A stretch of DNA of 64,000 nt from Colius striatus (taxonomy: Eukaryota; Chordata; Aves; Coliiformes; Coliidae): positions 8,742,001 through 8,806,000 of the forward strand of contig NC_084763.1 in the NCBI RefSeq assembly GCF_028858725.1, written 5' to 3'. Numbering within the stretch: the first letter of the stretch is position 1; every line of letters starts with the position of its first letter. The notes under the pieces were generated by a model, which was not told where the DNA came from, did no database searches, and saw only the letters and a list, made by a program, of their open reading frames with translations. A program made the translations under genes and the position numbers. Shown in pieces: positions 1-13,761 of this stretch.

Positions 1-1740
1 CTGTCAGAGCTGAAATATATCTGCTGCCTTCTCTGAGCTCAAGTTTACTCCCATAATTTGTGCCAAAAAATAATCCATTTTCAAGCCATTGAGGTTGGCT
101 GGTCAAAGCCATGGGGTCAGTCCTTCCAGCCTCTGCCAAGGAAAAGTTAGTCCGATAACAGAGTTTCTCTATGTTCTTCTTTTCATCATAGTTTCACTCT
201 AAAACATTTTGTGTGTCAGCTTTGAATTAACAAAAAACCCCCAAACAAACTGAAAGGCAGCCTCATGGGGGACTGCAGCAAAGGCTCAAGCTCCCTGGGA
301 AAGTTTTGCCACATATTAAATGTTTAATTGCATGGATAAATGTTGTACCAGTGTAACTGTGGAAGAATACTTATTCTATGTGTTTTAGAGCAGCCCAGTT
401 ATGGTTTATCTTAACCCCCTGACAAGAGAACACAGAAATGAGCAGTCTCAATTACACACCAAATGCAGGGATCTGTGTGAGCATGCACATCGCTTCCTCC
501 CAAAAATAAGACCTGAGGAATGGTCCAGGAAGAAACTGCTCCTGCTACGAGGCTGAAATCTCTGAAGAATCTTCTCTCTGAATCTGTCCACTGAAGTATT
601 TTGGTGTACGCTGGATGCACCCCACACCCACAGCCCCTATGTACCACATGGGACCTCATGTCCTCCCTGGCATGAGAGTCAGGTGGGACTGGAAAACCCT
701 GCAACACTTGTCCCAAGGTTGTATTTTCCAGACACGTGATGACCATTTTTATGCCTGTGGGGCTGTCCTTACTCTTACCTTTCTTTCAGTGTCTCGGGAA
801 GCTGCACGATGGAAGTGGGAAGCATCCAGCTGAGCTGGGGCTGCTGCATTGGCCTCTCTAAAAGCATCTAGAGGGCCTCAGTCAAAATTCATTGCCTTGT
901 TCTGCTTCAAAGGAGAAAACATGGGAGAAACCACCTTCTGTTCCCAATTCCTGCATCTGCTCCATGACCTTAGCAAAGGCACTTTCACCTTTTACTGCCT
1001 TCATGTCCACATCTGCAAAGATAAATGGCTCAGAAATGTTTGGCATGTGAACAAGGAGTGCCATAGGAAACTCACACATCAGGGAGGCACTGGTGAGATC
1101 AGTCAGCAAATGAAGGCTGAACAAGAAGGATCTGTCTCTGCAGGACTGTAATGTTTTGCAGCATTGCCATCTTATTTTTCTTTTCTTCCTACATTTTCTC
1201 TCCCAACTGCTTGTGCAGCAGGGAAATTTGCAGCCCTCCCCCAGGCCACCCCTCTCCCTGCCTTTCCCAGAGAGAGATTACAGGTCTCCAGCAGCAGCAT
1301 GATGCTACAGCAGGCTGGATTCTCGTGTTTCACTCTGTGCCTGTGTGACCTTTAAAAACATAACCCAGCAGTGATGGGAAACAGGTAAAGGAGAAACACG
1401 TCCAACCCAAAGCACAGGTTTTCATAGCAGCACAGCCTCAGTGGGGCACGTGTGTTGGTTTGGTGACCAAGCGTGGAAGTGCCACCAAGAACAGCTGTGC
1501 TGTGTGCCTGGGGCTGGAGAGACACCTCACTGCAGATCCTAAGGGTGGATAAACACCCTCCCTCCCTTCCCTGTCATGTGTGTCACTCGTCAGATCTGCC
1601 TTGACTGACAGCCTGTTATAAAAGAGGATCAGCAGCAGGTAAAGTGACATCAGTCAGAAATTATTGAGCAGGAACAGGGAACGGTCAATCAGGTTCAGAA
1701 GTAGAGCCAGCCTTGGGACCTGGATTTACAGTTAATAACA
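1..1740. other. Intergenic, no gene recognised
   Basis: Unique sequence of mixed composition. Open frames of up to 111 codons on both strands overlap one another and show no recognisable domain. No repeat was seen. Confidence 0.7.
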
Positions 1741-2012
1741 TCACAGAATCACAGAATCTCAAGGGCTGGAAGGGACCTTGAAAGATCACCCAGTCCAACC
1801 CCCCTGCCAGAGCAGGACCACCTAGAGTAGGTCACACAGGAACTTGTCCAGGTGGGTTTGGAATGTCTCTAGAGAAGGAGACTCCACAACTCATCTGAGC
1901 AGCCCCTTCCAGTGCTCCAGTGAAGTTCCAGTGAAGAAGTTTTTCCTTGGAACCTCTTACATTCTAACGCCACCTACTATTAATCACCTTGCTGCAAAGG
2001 AGAGGTTTTAGC
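1741..2012 (-). mobile_element. CR1 LINE 3' fragment
   Basis: Starts with the reverse complement of the CR1 tail (ATCACAGAATC) and reads GGCTGGAAGGGACCTT..., then the 3' end of the second CR1 reading frame in antisense, about 270 bases. The phrase about wanting an 'ACTCATCTGAGCAGCCCC' block resembles the copies at 12365 and 40776, which suggests the same subfamily. It is 5'-truncated and non-functional. Confidence 0.9.
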
Positions 2013-3495
2013 AGAGAAAATCCCCACCTTGCAGGACTTTCATCTGGTGGCTTCTCCACGGTGGAAAAAAATAGGAGGGAAGTGTGAGAGAGATAATTAG
2101 CAGTATTAACTCCTGCTATAATCAATTAGAATGAGCAACAACTGTTGCATTCATTTAAAACAACACCTTTTAGGGAAGAAACTTAACTGAAAGCCTGACT
2201 AAGGAGGAAAACCAGAAGGATTAGCAGACTTGATGCTTCTGGTGTCCTTTAAGACTCACTCAGGGAACTGAGATAGAGCCAAGTGTCCCAATGCACAACT
2301 CCCTACTTCAGTTGAAGGTATAATGCTTTCGAGCAGCCACTTTTTTTCTGCAAGTGGAAGATCCTCAGGCTTTAAGAGAAGCTGTCCTTTAATCACAGCC
2401 TTCTGGTTTTCTCTCTTCACCAGTGGGTGCTATGAGAGTTAATTTGGGAAAGTATCTGTCTGGACAGTGCTCAAGTTGCAATGGGCAGAGCAGCTGGGTA
2501 CTGACTGGCTACTTCATTCCAAAGCACCAGAGGAAAAGGGTGTTAAGGAATTAATTCCATTTTGCTCTGGCTCAGTACCTACCCATTTAACCAGAAACGC
2601 TGAAGATGTTTAAATGGAACAAGAACAACATTTTGCACTTACCAAAAAACCCTGTTTCACATCACGTGCACAATTTAGGGAGAAAACACACCTTGAGTGT
2701 CTTTTCACAAATTGTTTGGGGGGGGTTGATTTTGAAAGGAGATGTTTTTGAGAAGGAAGATGTTCTGTGGAACATTCACAGGATCTGAAACTGAATCCAG
2801 CAGTGGGACTGATACAAAGCCCTTGGAAAGGGCTTGCCAAATATGCGTTTCCTATTGTATTTTCGGTTTATTGCTAGCACATTTTGGGAATGGAAGGCAA
2901 ACAAGTCCCACAGTTGTATTTGACAAACAGTACTTGTGAGGTGTAGATTAACAATGCCTGTCTCTGGGATCTGCACCCCTCTTATGCCATTTTATCATGC
3001 AGGGGCAGCGTGGCTTGTGCAATGCTGGCAATGAAATGTTAAGACGCACCCAGTGGAAAATTGACCTGTCTCATCTTTCAGCTTTGGCTCGGGATTAGAT
3101 GCAGGCAGAAAATAATTTTCCTGACAGAGGCAGTCTGGAGAGCAAAGCTCAGCCCCTGACAGCAGAAGAAAGCTCTCAGAAATCTGTTGAGCCACATGAG
3201 CTACGCAGACCATTTGCTCTTTTTTTCCCTGATTGTTAAGTGATGGTGACGGGTCTAAAAGAAAAAGCAGCAGATCTTCATGCAAAGCCTTGTCAAACTA
3301 TGTTGCCTCTTGATGCCTAACAACCATCAGTTCACAAGGGTTCAAGGAGTGGCTAGAGAGCCCAGAGGACAGAGCAGTTGAGAGCTGTGAACTACAGAGA
3401 AGATGTCTGTGCATACCCCATCCTTCCTCACTGATGGGCACCGTACTGGCAGGCAGCTGCCAGCCTGGGAACAGGAGGAGTTCTAGGGGACAGCA
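2013..3495. other. Intergenic, no gene recognised
   Basis: Unique DNA with a short G run near 2718 and a T run near 2341. Nothing coding or structured was recognised. Confidence 0.7.
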
Positions 3496-4033
3496 AGCTA
3501 ACCATGAGCCAGCAATGTGCATTCATGGCCAAGAAGGCCAATGGCATCCTGGGGTGTATTAGAAGGGCTGTGGTTAGTAGGTCAAGGGAGGTTCTCCTCC
3601 CCTTCTGCTCTGCCCTCGTGAGGCTTCATCTGGACTCCTGTGTCCAGTTCTGGGCTCCCCAGCTCAAGAGGGACAGGGAACTGCTGGAGAGAGTCCAGCA
3701 CAGGGCCACCAAGATGATCAGGGGATTGGAACATCTTTCATACGAGGAAAGGCTGCGGGAACTGAGGCTGTTTAGGCTGGAGAAGAGGAGACTGAGGGGG
3801 GATCTTATCAATTCTTATAAATACCTTAAGGGTAGGTGTCGAGAGGATGGGACCAAGTGACTGGACAAGGGATAATGGGCACAGGCTGCCCAGGGAGGGT
3901 GTGGAAGCTCCTTCTCTGGAGGTTTCCAAACCTGTTCCTGTGTGACCTGACTGAAAGAAATCTACTTTAGCAGGGGATTAGCCTAAATGATCTCTAGAGG
4001 TCCCTTCCAACCCCTACCATGGTGGGATTCTTT
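3496..4033 (+). mobile_element. CR1 LINE 3' fragment, 0.54 kb
   Basis: Plus-strand remnant of the CR1 reverse-transcriptase C-terminus ([14 protein letters not shown], then [16 protein letters not shown] and [17 protein letters not shown]), followed by the CR1 3' end CCCTTCCAACCCCTACCATGG. The frame is open for 118 codons but lacks the catalytic core, so it is a dead fragment. Confidence 0.95.
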
Positions 4034-6269
4034 GAGGGCAAGGCAAGCTCATTACCAAATGCACAGAGCAAGACACAAATGGCAAAACGGATGCCAAAGC
4101 TGTGTGCAGATCAGCCCTGAGCTTATCAGGGAGACAAGATCTGCCAGGTAGCTGTGGCTCTGGGGCCATTCAGGCCATAGTGACACTGACTGAAAAGGCA
4201 TTTGATTGAATTTTACCTTGATGACCTGATTACTTGGCTGCAGCCCAGCTTTTGAAGTCTCATCAGCCTTTCTCGAGCCAGAAGGGAAATGCTGACCCAT
4301 GGCTAAAAAATGCAAAAACGGGGCGGGGGACAGATTGTTTTGGACTGGTATTAAAAAAACCCAAATTAATATATAGTAGTATATAGGCAGTAGAAGAGTC
4401 CTGAGCTACTGGATTAAAGTGGCATGGGGGCTTTCATATTTAATTGAAGTGCTTCCACATTATCTCATTGACAGTCAGGCGGGTGCTGGGTCAGGACTGC
4501 CCTGTGACTTCCAGGTTAATTTCAAAATACAAATATAGCCAACAAAGCAAAACCAATTCAAATCCTAGTGCATACTCTACTGCAGATGAAACCTGTGCCC
4601 TGGGACAGGCTTCTTGCTCTGTGTAGGGTTATGGTGTGGGGCATCCCCTGAGCACCAGCCCCTGCTTCAGGCACTGCTGTGATACTATTTGCTCAAAACT
4701 AAGAATCCAAATGAATAGTCCAGAATGTGGCACTTAATGAAAATCTATGGAAAAGCCTTGCCATTTCCTATTACTCTCCACACACTGGGATTAAACTTCT
4801 CTGGGGGTTCACTACTCTCTGCAGGTTGCATTTCCTATACCAACATGATTTTACCCCTAGATAAATCCTCGGAGGTGTGAGCCATCTTTTCCTTCTGCTT
4901 GCTGAGGGCTTGGCACTGTTCTGACATCCCACTGTGACAAATCTAATACGTAATAAGCCTTTGCTTTTTTTTTGGTAGTAATTTAGTAGTGGCTTGGGAG
5001 CTTTCTCTGATCCTGTGAAAAGCGCTCAAATCCCTCTGAGTTCCCTGCCCTTTGATTACAAATAGATGTCTGCTCCTGTGCAGCACGTCCCTCCCTTCCA
5101 TGAAGGATGCCTTGGCTCCTACTGCTGGGATGTCTCTGCAGAATACATGCCTCACAATAGTATTGGGGCCCTTTGTTCCATCTGTTTCTGACACAACTTC
5201 TTGTCAGCTAACACTAGAGTAGCAAAAAGTATGTTCAGCCTAGTTTAAAAAAAACAACAAACCAAAACAATGGTTTCTATTTCTCTAGTCCCTGGGGGTG
5301 CTCAGGTGAAGAACATGTGCTGCCAGAGAACAGGCTTCAGCGGGGAACATCAAACTGCCCAGCTAATGTCCCAAATGAGTCCCTCGCTCAGAGTGTTTCA
5401 CACAAGTAGAGCCCTCATCTTCAGAGTGTCCAGAGATAAAGAGATGCAAGCATTGGGTTTCTTTCTCCCTACACACTTTGCTCCACTTACCTACATTGCC
5501 TTTTGTGTCCTGATTTTTGCAAGAGTGATAGAGGGTAGAAATGAGAAGCTATTTAGAGAACACTGGATCTGTTGTGCTGGAGTTATAGACGGTAGCGATA
5601 TGAGCACTGACAAGTACCCATTTCAGAAGTCATTTGTTGTCAGATGATGTGTGTGTATATAGATACAGTTTGCTCATGTCATTTATAAGCTCTTAAGAGT
5701 CATTTATCTCTGTGTGTCTGTAGGTGTGTCTATATATAGTTCTCTACATGTATCTGTCTGTTGGCACCTCCACTAGCCTCCTTGTAAAAGCAGCTCCAAG
5801 GTCTCCACTTCTTCATCCTCCCACTTACATCTCCTTCCTTTTCACTTCTCCTATCTGCCTTTATCCCCTTAGTTTCTCCCTTGCCCTCCATCCCTATGTC
5901 CATCATACACCATAACCTCCAAAGCAGCTCCCTGCACCTGTGGCAGAGACACAAGGAAGGGATAATAAAGAGATTGCCTCCTGCCTGCTCACCACTGGGG
6001 TGAAGCACAGGCTCTCCTGCCTGGTTTGGAAATTCTAAGGAAAACTTTGTTATAGTGTTCTTGTTCAACATTTTGTTACTGATTTTTCCCCTTGTGCACC
6101 AAGCATGTGTTCTCAGAAAAGCCAACAAAAGCAGAGTAGACAAACGTGGACTTTCTAAGCCAAGCCAAAAGTACGGCTGAGGCAAAGAAACCCTCAAACC
6201 TAACAACAATATAAGAAATGGACAAAAGCTGGAGTGCAAAAATTCCACTTGAGCACAAGGAAAAACTAC
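4034..6269. other. Intergenic, no gene recognised
   Basis: Unique DNA. A 125-codon frame at 5270-5647 has no domain that I recognise. A pyrimidine-rich stretch lies at 5800-5890. A 235-codon minus-strand frame at 5730-6437 runs partly through CR1 and is judged chance. Confidence 0.65.
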
Positions 6270-6464
6270 TTTGGTGTTGAGGTGATGGAGCCCTGGCACA
6301 GGCTGCCCAGGGAGGGTGTGGAGTCTCCTTCTCCGGAGGTTTCCAAACCCATCTGGACACATTCGTGTGTGACCTGATTGAGGGGAACCTGCTTTAGCAG
6401 AAGGTTGAGTTGGATGATCTCTAGAGGCCCCTTCCAATCCCCACCTCTCTGTGACTCTGTGAAT
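6270..6464 (+). mobile_element. CR1 LINE 3' tail
   Basis: About 195 bases with the CR1 phrase GGAGCCCTGGCACAGGCTGC and the terminal CCCTTCCAATCCCC then CTGTGACTCTGTGA. Severely 5'-truncated. Confidence 0.93.
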
Positions 6465-9400
6465 AGTTTTTGATTGGTTTGAGGGGTTTTGTTTGATTGG
6501 TTTTTTTCCATCACGATCACTTTGAGATGCCTTCCACCATTTTTAACACAAAAGCACAGATCACCCTGCGTGGGTGAACTAAACAGAAAGAACACATCTA
6601 TTATTGGCAGGCAGCTTTGACTACAACCGGAGTAAAACTTGCATTCTCTTCTTAAGATCTCCCAAAACAGACACCAAGGGTGCAGATAGGGGAGGGGGCA
6701 GTGAAACAGCTCTGAAGCTGCTCACAAATGACTCACTTGCTGTTGAATTTTCCCCTCTCCTCCTACACCAGCCGTGGTGGGGACATGGAATCTCCCCTTT
6801 TGCCACTGCTTCCCTGTGAACTTCTTCAGGTGCCCCAAAAGCCACATCCCTGGGAGAAGCAGCATGTGTAGGAGGGCAACTTCAGTCTCTACTTCTGAAA
6901 CTAAACCTTGGCAAGATTTAAAGATAGCAGGTCTCTGCTGGCATAGTGCAGCGGGAGCCAGCTGTGTGCTGGGATGAAGTCCTGGCACTTGATGGTAACA
7001 GATATCAGTAAGCCTTCCCAGCAGCTCGCTGCGGGGACTGGCACAGCTCAGCAGGGCAGGGGAGGAAAGATCTGCCTCCCTGCTATAATTAGCAAGGAAT
7101 TCAGCATGGTAGGAGTGGGTCGATGGATCAAAGCAGCTGATGACCCCTCAACTACAAGCTGTTCAGAGGTTTTATTTCAGTCTCCCAGATTGGGTATCCC
7201 TGCCACAAGGACTGAGATTTGGTCTGGGCCAACCCAGATGGAGTCAGCCCAGTTTTGATGTACATATGGAGGTGGGTTCTGGTTTGGTTTCCTCTGCAGG
7301 TAACTGAGTCACACATGCCAAAGCATCCCACCAGCACATCCAGCACTCACATCCTAACACACAACTGCTCTGCATCACAGGGTGAGCAAGGTGAAGAGGA
7401 GCAGCCCAGGGCTCTTGGGCTTGCACTTCTGTGCTGGCGGAAAACGAGAGCACAAAGACAGCAGCCCTAGCTCCATCCTGTTGCTAACAGGCAGCATGGG
7501 CAGATAACGCTGCCTGCACCACAATTAAGCAGAAGACACAAATCTACCCTCTCCTAGATGCTGGTCCCTCAGTCTCCCCGTCTTCTAGAGAGAACAGGTC
7601 TCATTGGGGTGGTCGTCTAGATGCATGAGACCAGATGGACACCACTGGTGCAGAGATGGGGATTGCTGCAGACCACCACAAACTGGAAATGGGAGAAGAA
7701 AAAAGAAAAGGCAGACAAATTGCACACTGCCCTGCAAACCTAGAACTTGATACTGACTTTTAGCAGGGAGGAGTCACAGCTCTGCATAGCCTCACGTCTT
7801 AGGTGACAAATGGACTCTTTCATCAGAGTTTATGGGGTTGCTTGATCTTTGGGGAAGCCACAGGGGATTTTCTTCCCTTCTTCCTTATCTGTATGGAATG
7901 GCCTTTAATTAAGTCTGCAATGACATTAAGAAATAAAGCAGGCTGAATTTGCCATGAGGGTAGAGCCTCCTGGAGCCAGCCGTGTTACTGTCAGTATTCT
8001 CTTTCATGCTTTTCGTGGCCACCTTACGAAACACACACAGCAACAAATAGGTGTTTTGACTGGAAACAGATTTCACCAAGGAAACATTCCCCAATTTTAG
8101 CACCCATTTGACCCAGGACAAAACCAGTAGAAGCTGTGGCTCCCCCACCAGCCACGGCGAGAAGCAAAGCCGGAACAAATTCTCGTGGGGGTTTGCATAG
8201 CTGAGGCCCCAGATGGCCACTGCCATCCCTGTGCTATTAATAAGGCCTGATTTGGAATGAACCATCATTTTGCAAGCCACCAGTCTATTTATTAGCTTTA
8301 TTATCGTTACTGCCAGCTGCAAGGTGTTTCAGATGCCTCACATGTCACAGATGTAGCCTGACCAAGAGACGTGATGGTGGTGATGAGCTGATCTCCCTGA
8401 GCAGCCTTAACACTTTGAAAACTGATGGCACCTGTCTGCCTGCTTGGCTTTTTACAGTAATGACCTGCAGCAGCTATTTTTCACTGCTAGTAGCAGAAGA
8501 GACTGTGCTGTTCAAGTTATCTGGGTTAGTCCCCTCAGGTATTGTCGCTTCCTTCCCTTCCTGGCACACATTCTGCAAACAGAGTTTGATAACTCAGAGT
8601 GGCAGAGCTGTTCCCAGCTGAGGCAAGGCTTTAGCATACTTGTTGCTTTTTATAGATCAACCTCTTGCAAAATAATGTGTTCTGCATGTTGAAGAATAAA
8701 ACCACATCAAAAACAAAAAAGGAGGAAAGCAGGGAGGATGATGAGGCAGCATCAGCCCAATATAGTACCCCAAGGGGATCCCACTTGCAAGTTGTCCTGA
8801 AACTTTTACTCCTTCAACTTTCTGCCACATGAAAAGGCAGCGATGGGTTGGCAGATTTTTTTGTTTTCTGCTGTGTGCTGCATGATTTTGATTAAATAGA
8901 AACACAGTCATTCACTTCTAGACCCAATTAGGTGTCTTTTGGCCCGTCTGCCTCTTAGTCCTCTTCATCAGGATTAGGAGGACAAAGACAAAGACAGGAC
9001 AATAAGCTTTGGTTGGACAAAACAGACAAATTTTTCTCCTGTCATGATTCTGCACAGTGAGGGGTGTAATGGAGGATGGGCAAAAGCTCTTGCCAGGTAA
9101 GATGGCCCAGCAGCCACAGGAAGGCATGCACCAGGGCACAATGCTCCCCACAGCTCCTCTGCTCCAGGCACCCCACTGCAAAATTTAGCTACAGAAAGCA
9201 AAGCAACTCCCATGCACCCACCTCTTCATCCTAAAAGCCACCCACCTATGAATTGTACAGCATCTATGAAGCCTTTTGTGGTTTGGGGGTGAAGCCAAAA
9301 AGCAGACTTAGAATGGAAACTCAACCACAGCCTTCGGCATAGTTTGGCAGCTCTAATCCCATAATAAACCCAAAGCACATGTGAGTCGACTAAACAGTGT

Positions 9401-10816
9401 GGTGAATTTGCTATTCCTGTCCACAGTATTTTTAGCAACCAGAGTCATTTTTAGCCTGTATTGGTTCTGTTGGGGTTTTTTTCTCCCCCCTCCTTTGAGA
9501 TGTTGTCAGAGCACGGGCGTTGCTCACAGCGCGAGCAGCAGTCAGTCAGTCAGTCAGACATTTCAAAGCAAGGAATGCTCAGCAGATTCCTGGCATGCCA
9601 TAAAAATGCAAAGAAAAAAAATAAAGGAAAACCATTACCCATGGGAAACATTTCTCCATCAGATGTATCGTGGGGCCACGGTGAGGAAATCAGTGGAAGA
9701 AGAAGGGAAAAAGTCAGCGTTTGTGTTTTGCAGACAGCTTAAGGGAAAGGAATCCTAAACCTTGAGCAACTGTTTGGTTTTGCACTGTGGCAAGAAAAGA
9801 AAAAATGTTTATTTCCTTAACACGGGGGTGATTACAATACAATCTGCATTTTTGTTTAAAAATACTTCTCGTGCTGTGTGGGCTGCAGAGTAAACAGGAT
9901 GCACCCAAATGTCAGCCCAGCCGCACGCTCTGCCCTGGCAGGCGCACGCAGGGACCCAGCACTCGCACCCCAACCCGACCTGCTTCCCCAAAACAGAGCC
10001 TGCTCGCCCTCACAGAGCCAGCTCTGATCTTTCAGTTGCCTGATTTCAGTTTGCCAGGCATGGAGGGGCACGTGGGGAGGAGTGACTCGCTGGTTGCAGT
10101 TAGTGAGACCTCAGACAAAAGTTGGGAGATGCACAGCCAGAGCTGAGCAGAGTGGGAGAGGGTCCCCAGTGGGGATCCCAAACCTCAGCTCCTGAGTTAC
10201 CTCCCCTTCCTATGCCATCAGATTAAACCCATCAGTTACTGGTACCTGGTTGCCTGTGCAGAGTTAGCTGACACAGGGCTGGTTGGCTCCTTAGGTGACT
10301 CATCACCAGAAATGTCAGGCAGAGGCCAAGACATTTGTCTTTGTCTGCTATTCATATCAGTACAAACTGAAGAAACAGCTAGGGACTATTTTGTTAATTT
10401 TTCTCCATAAAACCAAAAAGCCAGGAACCCCAGAAGCCCCTCAGGCACAAGGGCCATCTCTGCCAGCCTCTAGTCAACAGTTAACACACTGATAGTTTCC
10501 CAGAATCAAGTAAATAGAAATTAACACGGGGAAATGCTGCTAGGGGTGGATCCAACCCTTTCTGTTTGCATCAAAAGTTGCCTACATTTAATCCCCTTTG
10601 AAGACAGATATGTGTGATCTATGAGAAGCCTCTGCTATCACACAATCAATTCAACAGGCAGCCTGTGGCAAGGCCACTATCCCTTAGGTGACACTGGTAT
10701 CTGGCCTGCAAGAGCTAACATTTTCCTTACCGTGCCCATGACACACATTCTACAACACATCTTGCATAGTGTGAGCTTCTTCCCTGTAAAAGCTACTGCA
10801 ACAGGGCTTCAGTAAT
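6465..10816. other. Intergenic, 4.3 kb without CR1
   Basis: The longest repeat-poor stretch of the left half. It contains the (GTCA)n run at 9540 and an AT-rich block at 7890-8330 with TAATTA-type motifs. No exon could be supported. Confidence 0.65.
9540..9557 (+). repeat. Short (GTCA)n microsatellite
   Basis: Four to five tandem GTCA units, seen directly. No other feature is attached to it. Confidence 0.8.
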
Positions 10817-11012
10817 CATAGAATCATAGGATGGTAGGGGTTGGAAGTGACCTTTAGATATCATCTAGTCCAACCCCCCCTGCAGAAGCAGGTTCACCTA
10901 GATCTAGGTCACATAGGAACATGTCCAGGTGGATCTTGACAACCTGCAGAGAAGGAGCCTCCACACCCTCCCTGGGCAGCCTGTGCCAGGGCTCTGTAAG
11001 AAAAAATGTTCT
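10817..11012 (-). mobile_element. CR1 LINE 3' tail
   Basis: The antisense tail begins ATCATAGAATCATAGGATGG, then GGGTTGGAAGTGACC and the CR1 end of ORF2 up to GGCAGCCTGTGCCAGGGC. About 195 bases, 5'-truncated. Confidence 0.93.
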
Positions 11013-12364
11013 CTCTTCTGCATTTTTCTGAGCCCTGATCCAACACAGCACTTGAGCATGAGGTTGCCTGTTGGGACACCTCTGATCACACCGACTGCAG
11101 CAGCCTCCCTGCAGAGACTCTGGGTTCCCAAAAGATCTCTAATCAGATTTCTTAGAAGTAAATGTTTCTTGGAGCGCACTTTGACATTAGACACACCTTT
11201 GACATTGGCTTGGGCCAATGAATATGCTCAAGTGCTTCAACACTCCCAAGACCTTATTCAGCACACAAGCTACACACAGGTTAAAGACCTCCAAATCTTT
11301 TCCAGCATCCCAAAGGTCTGGCAAGAACAGCTCTGGGGGGTGCAACCACATTGAACTGAATCACTCATTATCCCACAAGCTCATGTGCCCATAGGGATTC
11401 TTAAAAACTCCAATGAACAAACTTTACGTCTCCAGGGATGGTGTCCAACCAAGCTAAAGCTGGGAAAAGTGTTTGGGGAAGCACATTTCACTTAATAGTC
11501 ATCTCTTCACAAAACAAGATTCCCACAAGACCAGCTGGGGTTTTGTGGAGAAGCCATTTGCCGTTACCTGGGCGTTGGGAAAATATTTGTCAGCACAGCA
11601 TGTCTACAAGGGCTGGGGATGAAACTAATTGCTTAGAAAATTACATCACAAAACAAAATAAAAACATTTGTTTCGACTCAGTGAGCATAAACTGCCTCTT
11701 GAATGAGTGATCTTCTATTTTGTTTGCTTCTTTCTGGTTAATGAATGACCAAATAGGCTTGTTTTTCAATATGCAGCCATCAAACTGAAATCATACATGT
11801 AAACGTTATGGTCACTTGATCCAAACCTTTGCTCTCCTTATTTCAGCCCAGAAATCAACGAGGAATGTAAGGCTACCACTGATTTGCTGCTGCAAATCCC
11901 TTGCAAAATAGGTTTGTCACAGAGATATTCTTGGTGGCTCTCCTCTCAAAAACTGCCTTATACTCCAGTGGTGAGTATCTGCATTAACAGATCTGTTCCA
12001 CTGTCTGCAGCTTGGTTCTGGGTACAAAGGTGGTCTGTGACACACATAGGCACCTCCTAAAACACAGCATGCATGGAAGGAAGGAGAAAACCCATAAGGA
12101 AACAGCTAAAACATGCACAAATCTTTAAGTGCAGGTGGGGCCCAGATCACAAGTGAGGACTGAGAGCCCTCTTGCCTTGTCCATGCTGCCAGGGATCACG
12201 AAAGGGCAATCACAGACACTAATGACCCTGTGCTGGGGGCACAAATTTGACTGTTGATGCCTTTTCCAAATGAAGAGTGTTGCAATGTCCGACTGTTCCT
12301 GAAATCACCAGTAAAACACACTTCTCCCAGTGGTCAAGATGTGTTTTTTCCTAATAATTCCAAG
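11013..12364. other. Intergenic, nothing recognised
   Basis: Unique sequence between two CR1 tails. No coding, RNA or repeat signal was seen. Confidence 0.7.
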
Positions 12365-12520
12365 GTGGAGCAGGCTACCCAGATGGGTTGTGGAGTCTCC
12401 TTCTCTGGAGGCATTCAGAACCCACCTGGATGAGTTCCTTTGTGATCTGCTCTAGGTGGTCCTGCTCTGGCAGGGGGCTTGGACTGGATGATGCTTCAAG
12501 GTCCCTTGAAGATGCTGTGA
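12365..12520 (+). mobile_element. CR1 LINE 3' tail (divergent)
   Basis: Contains CCCAGATGGGTTGTGGAGTC and GGTGGTCCTGCTCTGGCAGG, matching the subfamily of the 1741 and 40776 copies, and ends at AAGGTCCCTTG. The terminal repeat is lost. Confidence 0.88.
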
Positions 12521-13761
12521 TGCTGTGTGCACAAGTGTCCCATGTAGATGTAGATGCCCCATCATCAATGGGAAGAGATCTATTTGCTCCAGTAAGTTCT
12601 GAGTAAATGTTAAGAAAAACCAGCTGGGATGGCTAGGATAATTCAAGTGGGTTGGCAACTTGCACTTGCACTTCTACTGACAGACTTTGGCTGAGCTGGC
12701 AGGTGCTAGAAACATAAGATAAGGAGAAAGCAGTGGCAGGCAGAAACAGTTGGCCAAGCACAGAGTTTACTGCTAAGAAACAAAGTAGGGTAGTCCTAAA
12801 CACATGAAAACCCCAATTCCCTTCAATTTAGCTTTCATTGAGAGCACAGTACACAACCCAGTGTCACCAGTGCAGAAGCAAGGCTGCGTTTCTCCTGCTT
12901 AACCCAGCTTGGAGCACACCTATACATGGCTTGGGAGTTTCAGTATGTCAGACTTTTGAGTTGAGGCCATCCAAACCTGCGAAATGCAAAGGAAACACTG
13001 AGGATCTGGACACCAATGCAACATACATTGCCTGAAATCTGTGCTGTCTGGCAGGCAGTGTCCTGGCAGTGAGGGCTTAGTCACCATGGCCACTTTGGGT
13101 GGGTAAAAGCTCATCACCCCAGCATTTCTGACCCACCCACCCTAGAAAGAGCTGAGCATTTACTGCTGCCTGCAAAAACACCTCATGTTTTCAGGCAAAG
13201 GATGGGCTGCCTCATGACTATGAATGCTTGGAGCTGGCAAGGCGGCGCAGCCGAAGAAGAAGCTGGCAGCTAACTCTTGAGAAATCAGGCTGCCTTTTTG
13301 CCACCTCCCCTCCCACTCTTTCCCTGCACCAGATGTCGACTGGGACGTACTGCAATGCCTGCCATCCTCCCAGCTCCCTGCCTGCTGGCTCACGGCATCG
13401 CCTGCCAAGCCTTTCGCCTGCCTGCTGGCATTACCTGCCAGCCGGTCCGCTCCAGCACAGCCACACACCCAGTGCATGCTCAAAAGGCATCTATGCTCAC
13501 ACCTCGCCATCCTCCTCCTCCTCCTTCTCTGGTATATGTTGCAGAGATGCCTTTCCCATTTGCAAAGAGTGCATTAAAAGCAGGCCCAATGAAAATGAAG
13601 GCAGAGGAGCTAGAGCAGCCAGGGAATGTCATTTCTGATGAAATAAAGCCCAGTAAAACTGTCTTTCAAGTGAGCAGCACATCCCCTTTGTCCTTTCTTC
13701 TCTAGACATGGCATTGTTGGGTTTTTTGTTTCCAACAGAAATGCCATGTTGAAGACCATCT
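12521..13761. other. Intergenic, with a CTGCC-rich patch
   Basis: Around 13360-13450 the words CCTGCC and GCTGGC recur many times, giving overlapping open frames of about 140 codons on the plus strand and 116 on the minus. This looks like low-complexity DNA rather than a gene. Confidence 0.65.

Noticed and set aside
5730..6437. 235-codon open frame on the minus strand
   Set aside because: Its first third is antisense CR1 (6270-6437) and the rest has no domain, no conserved pattern and competing frames. Length alone is not support.
13228..13705. Overlapping open frames of about 140 codons on the plus strand
   Set aside because: They come from a CTGCC/GCTGGC-rich low-complexity patch. No splice or start context and no domain.
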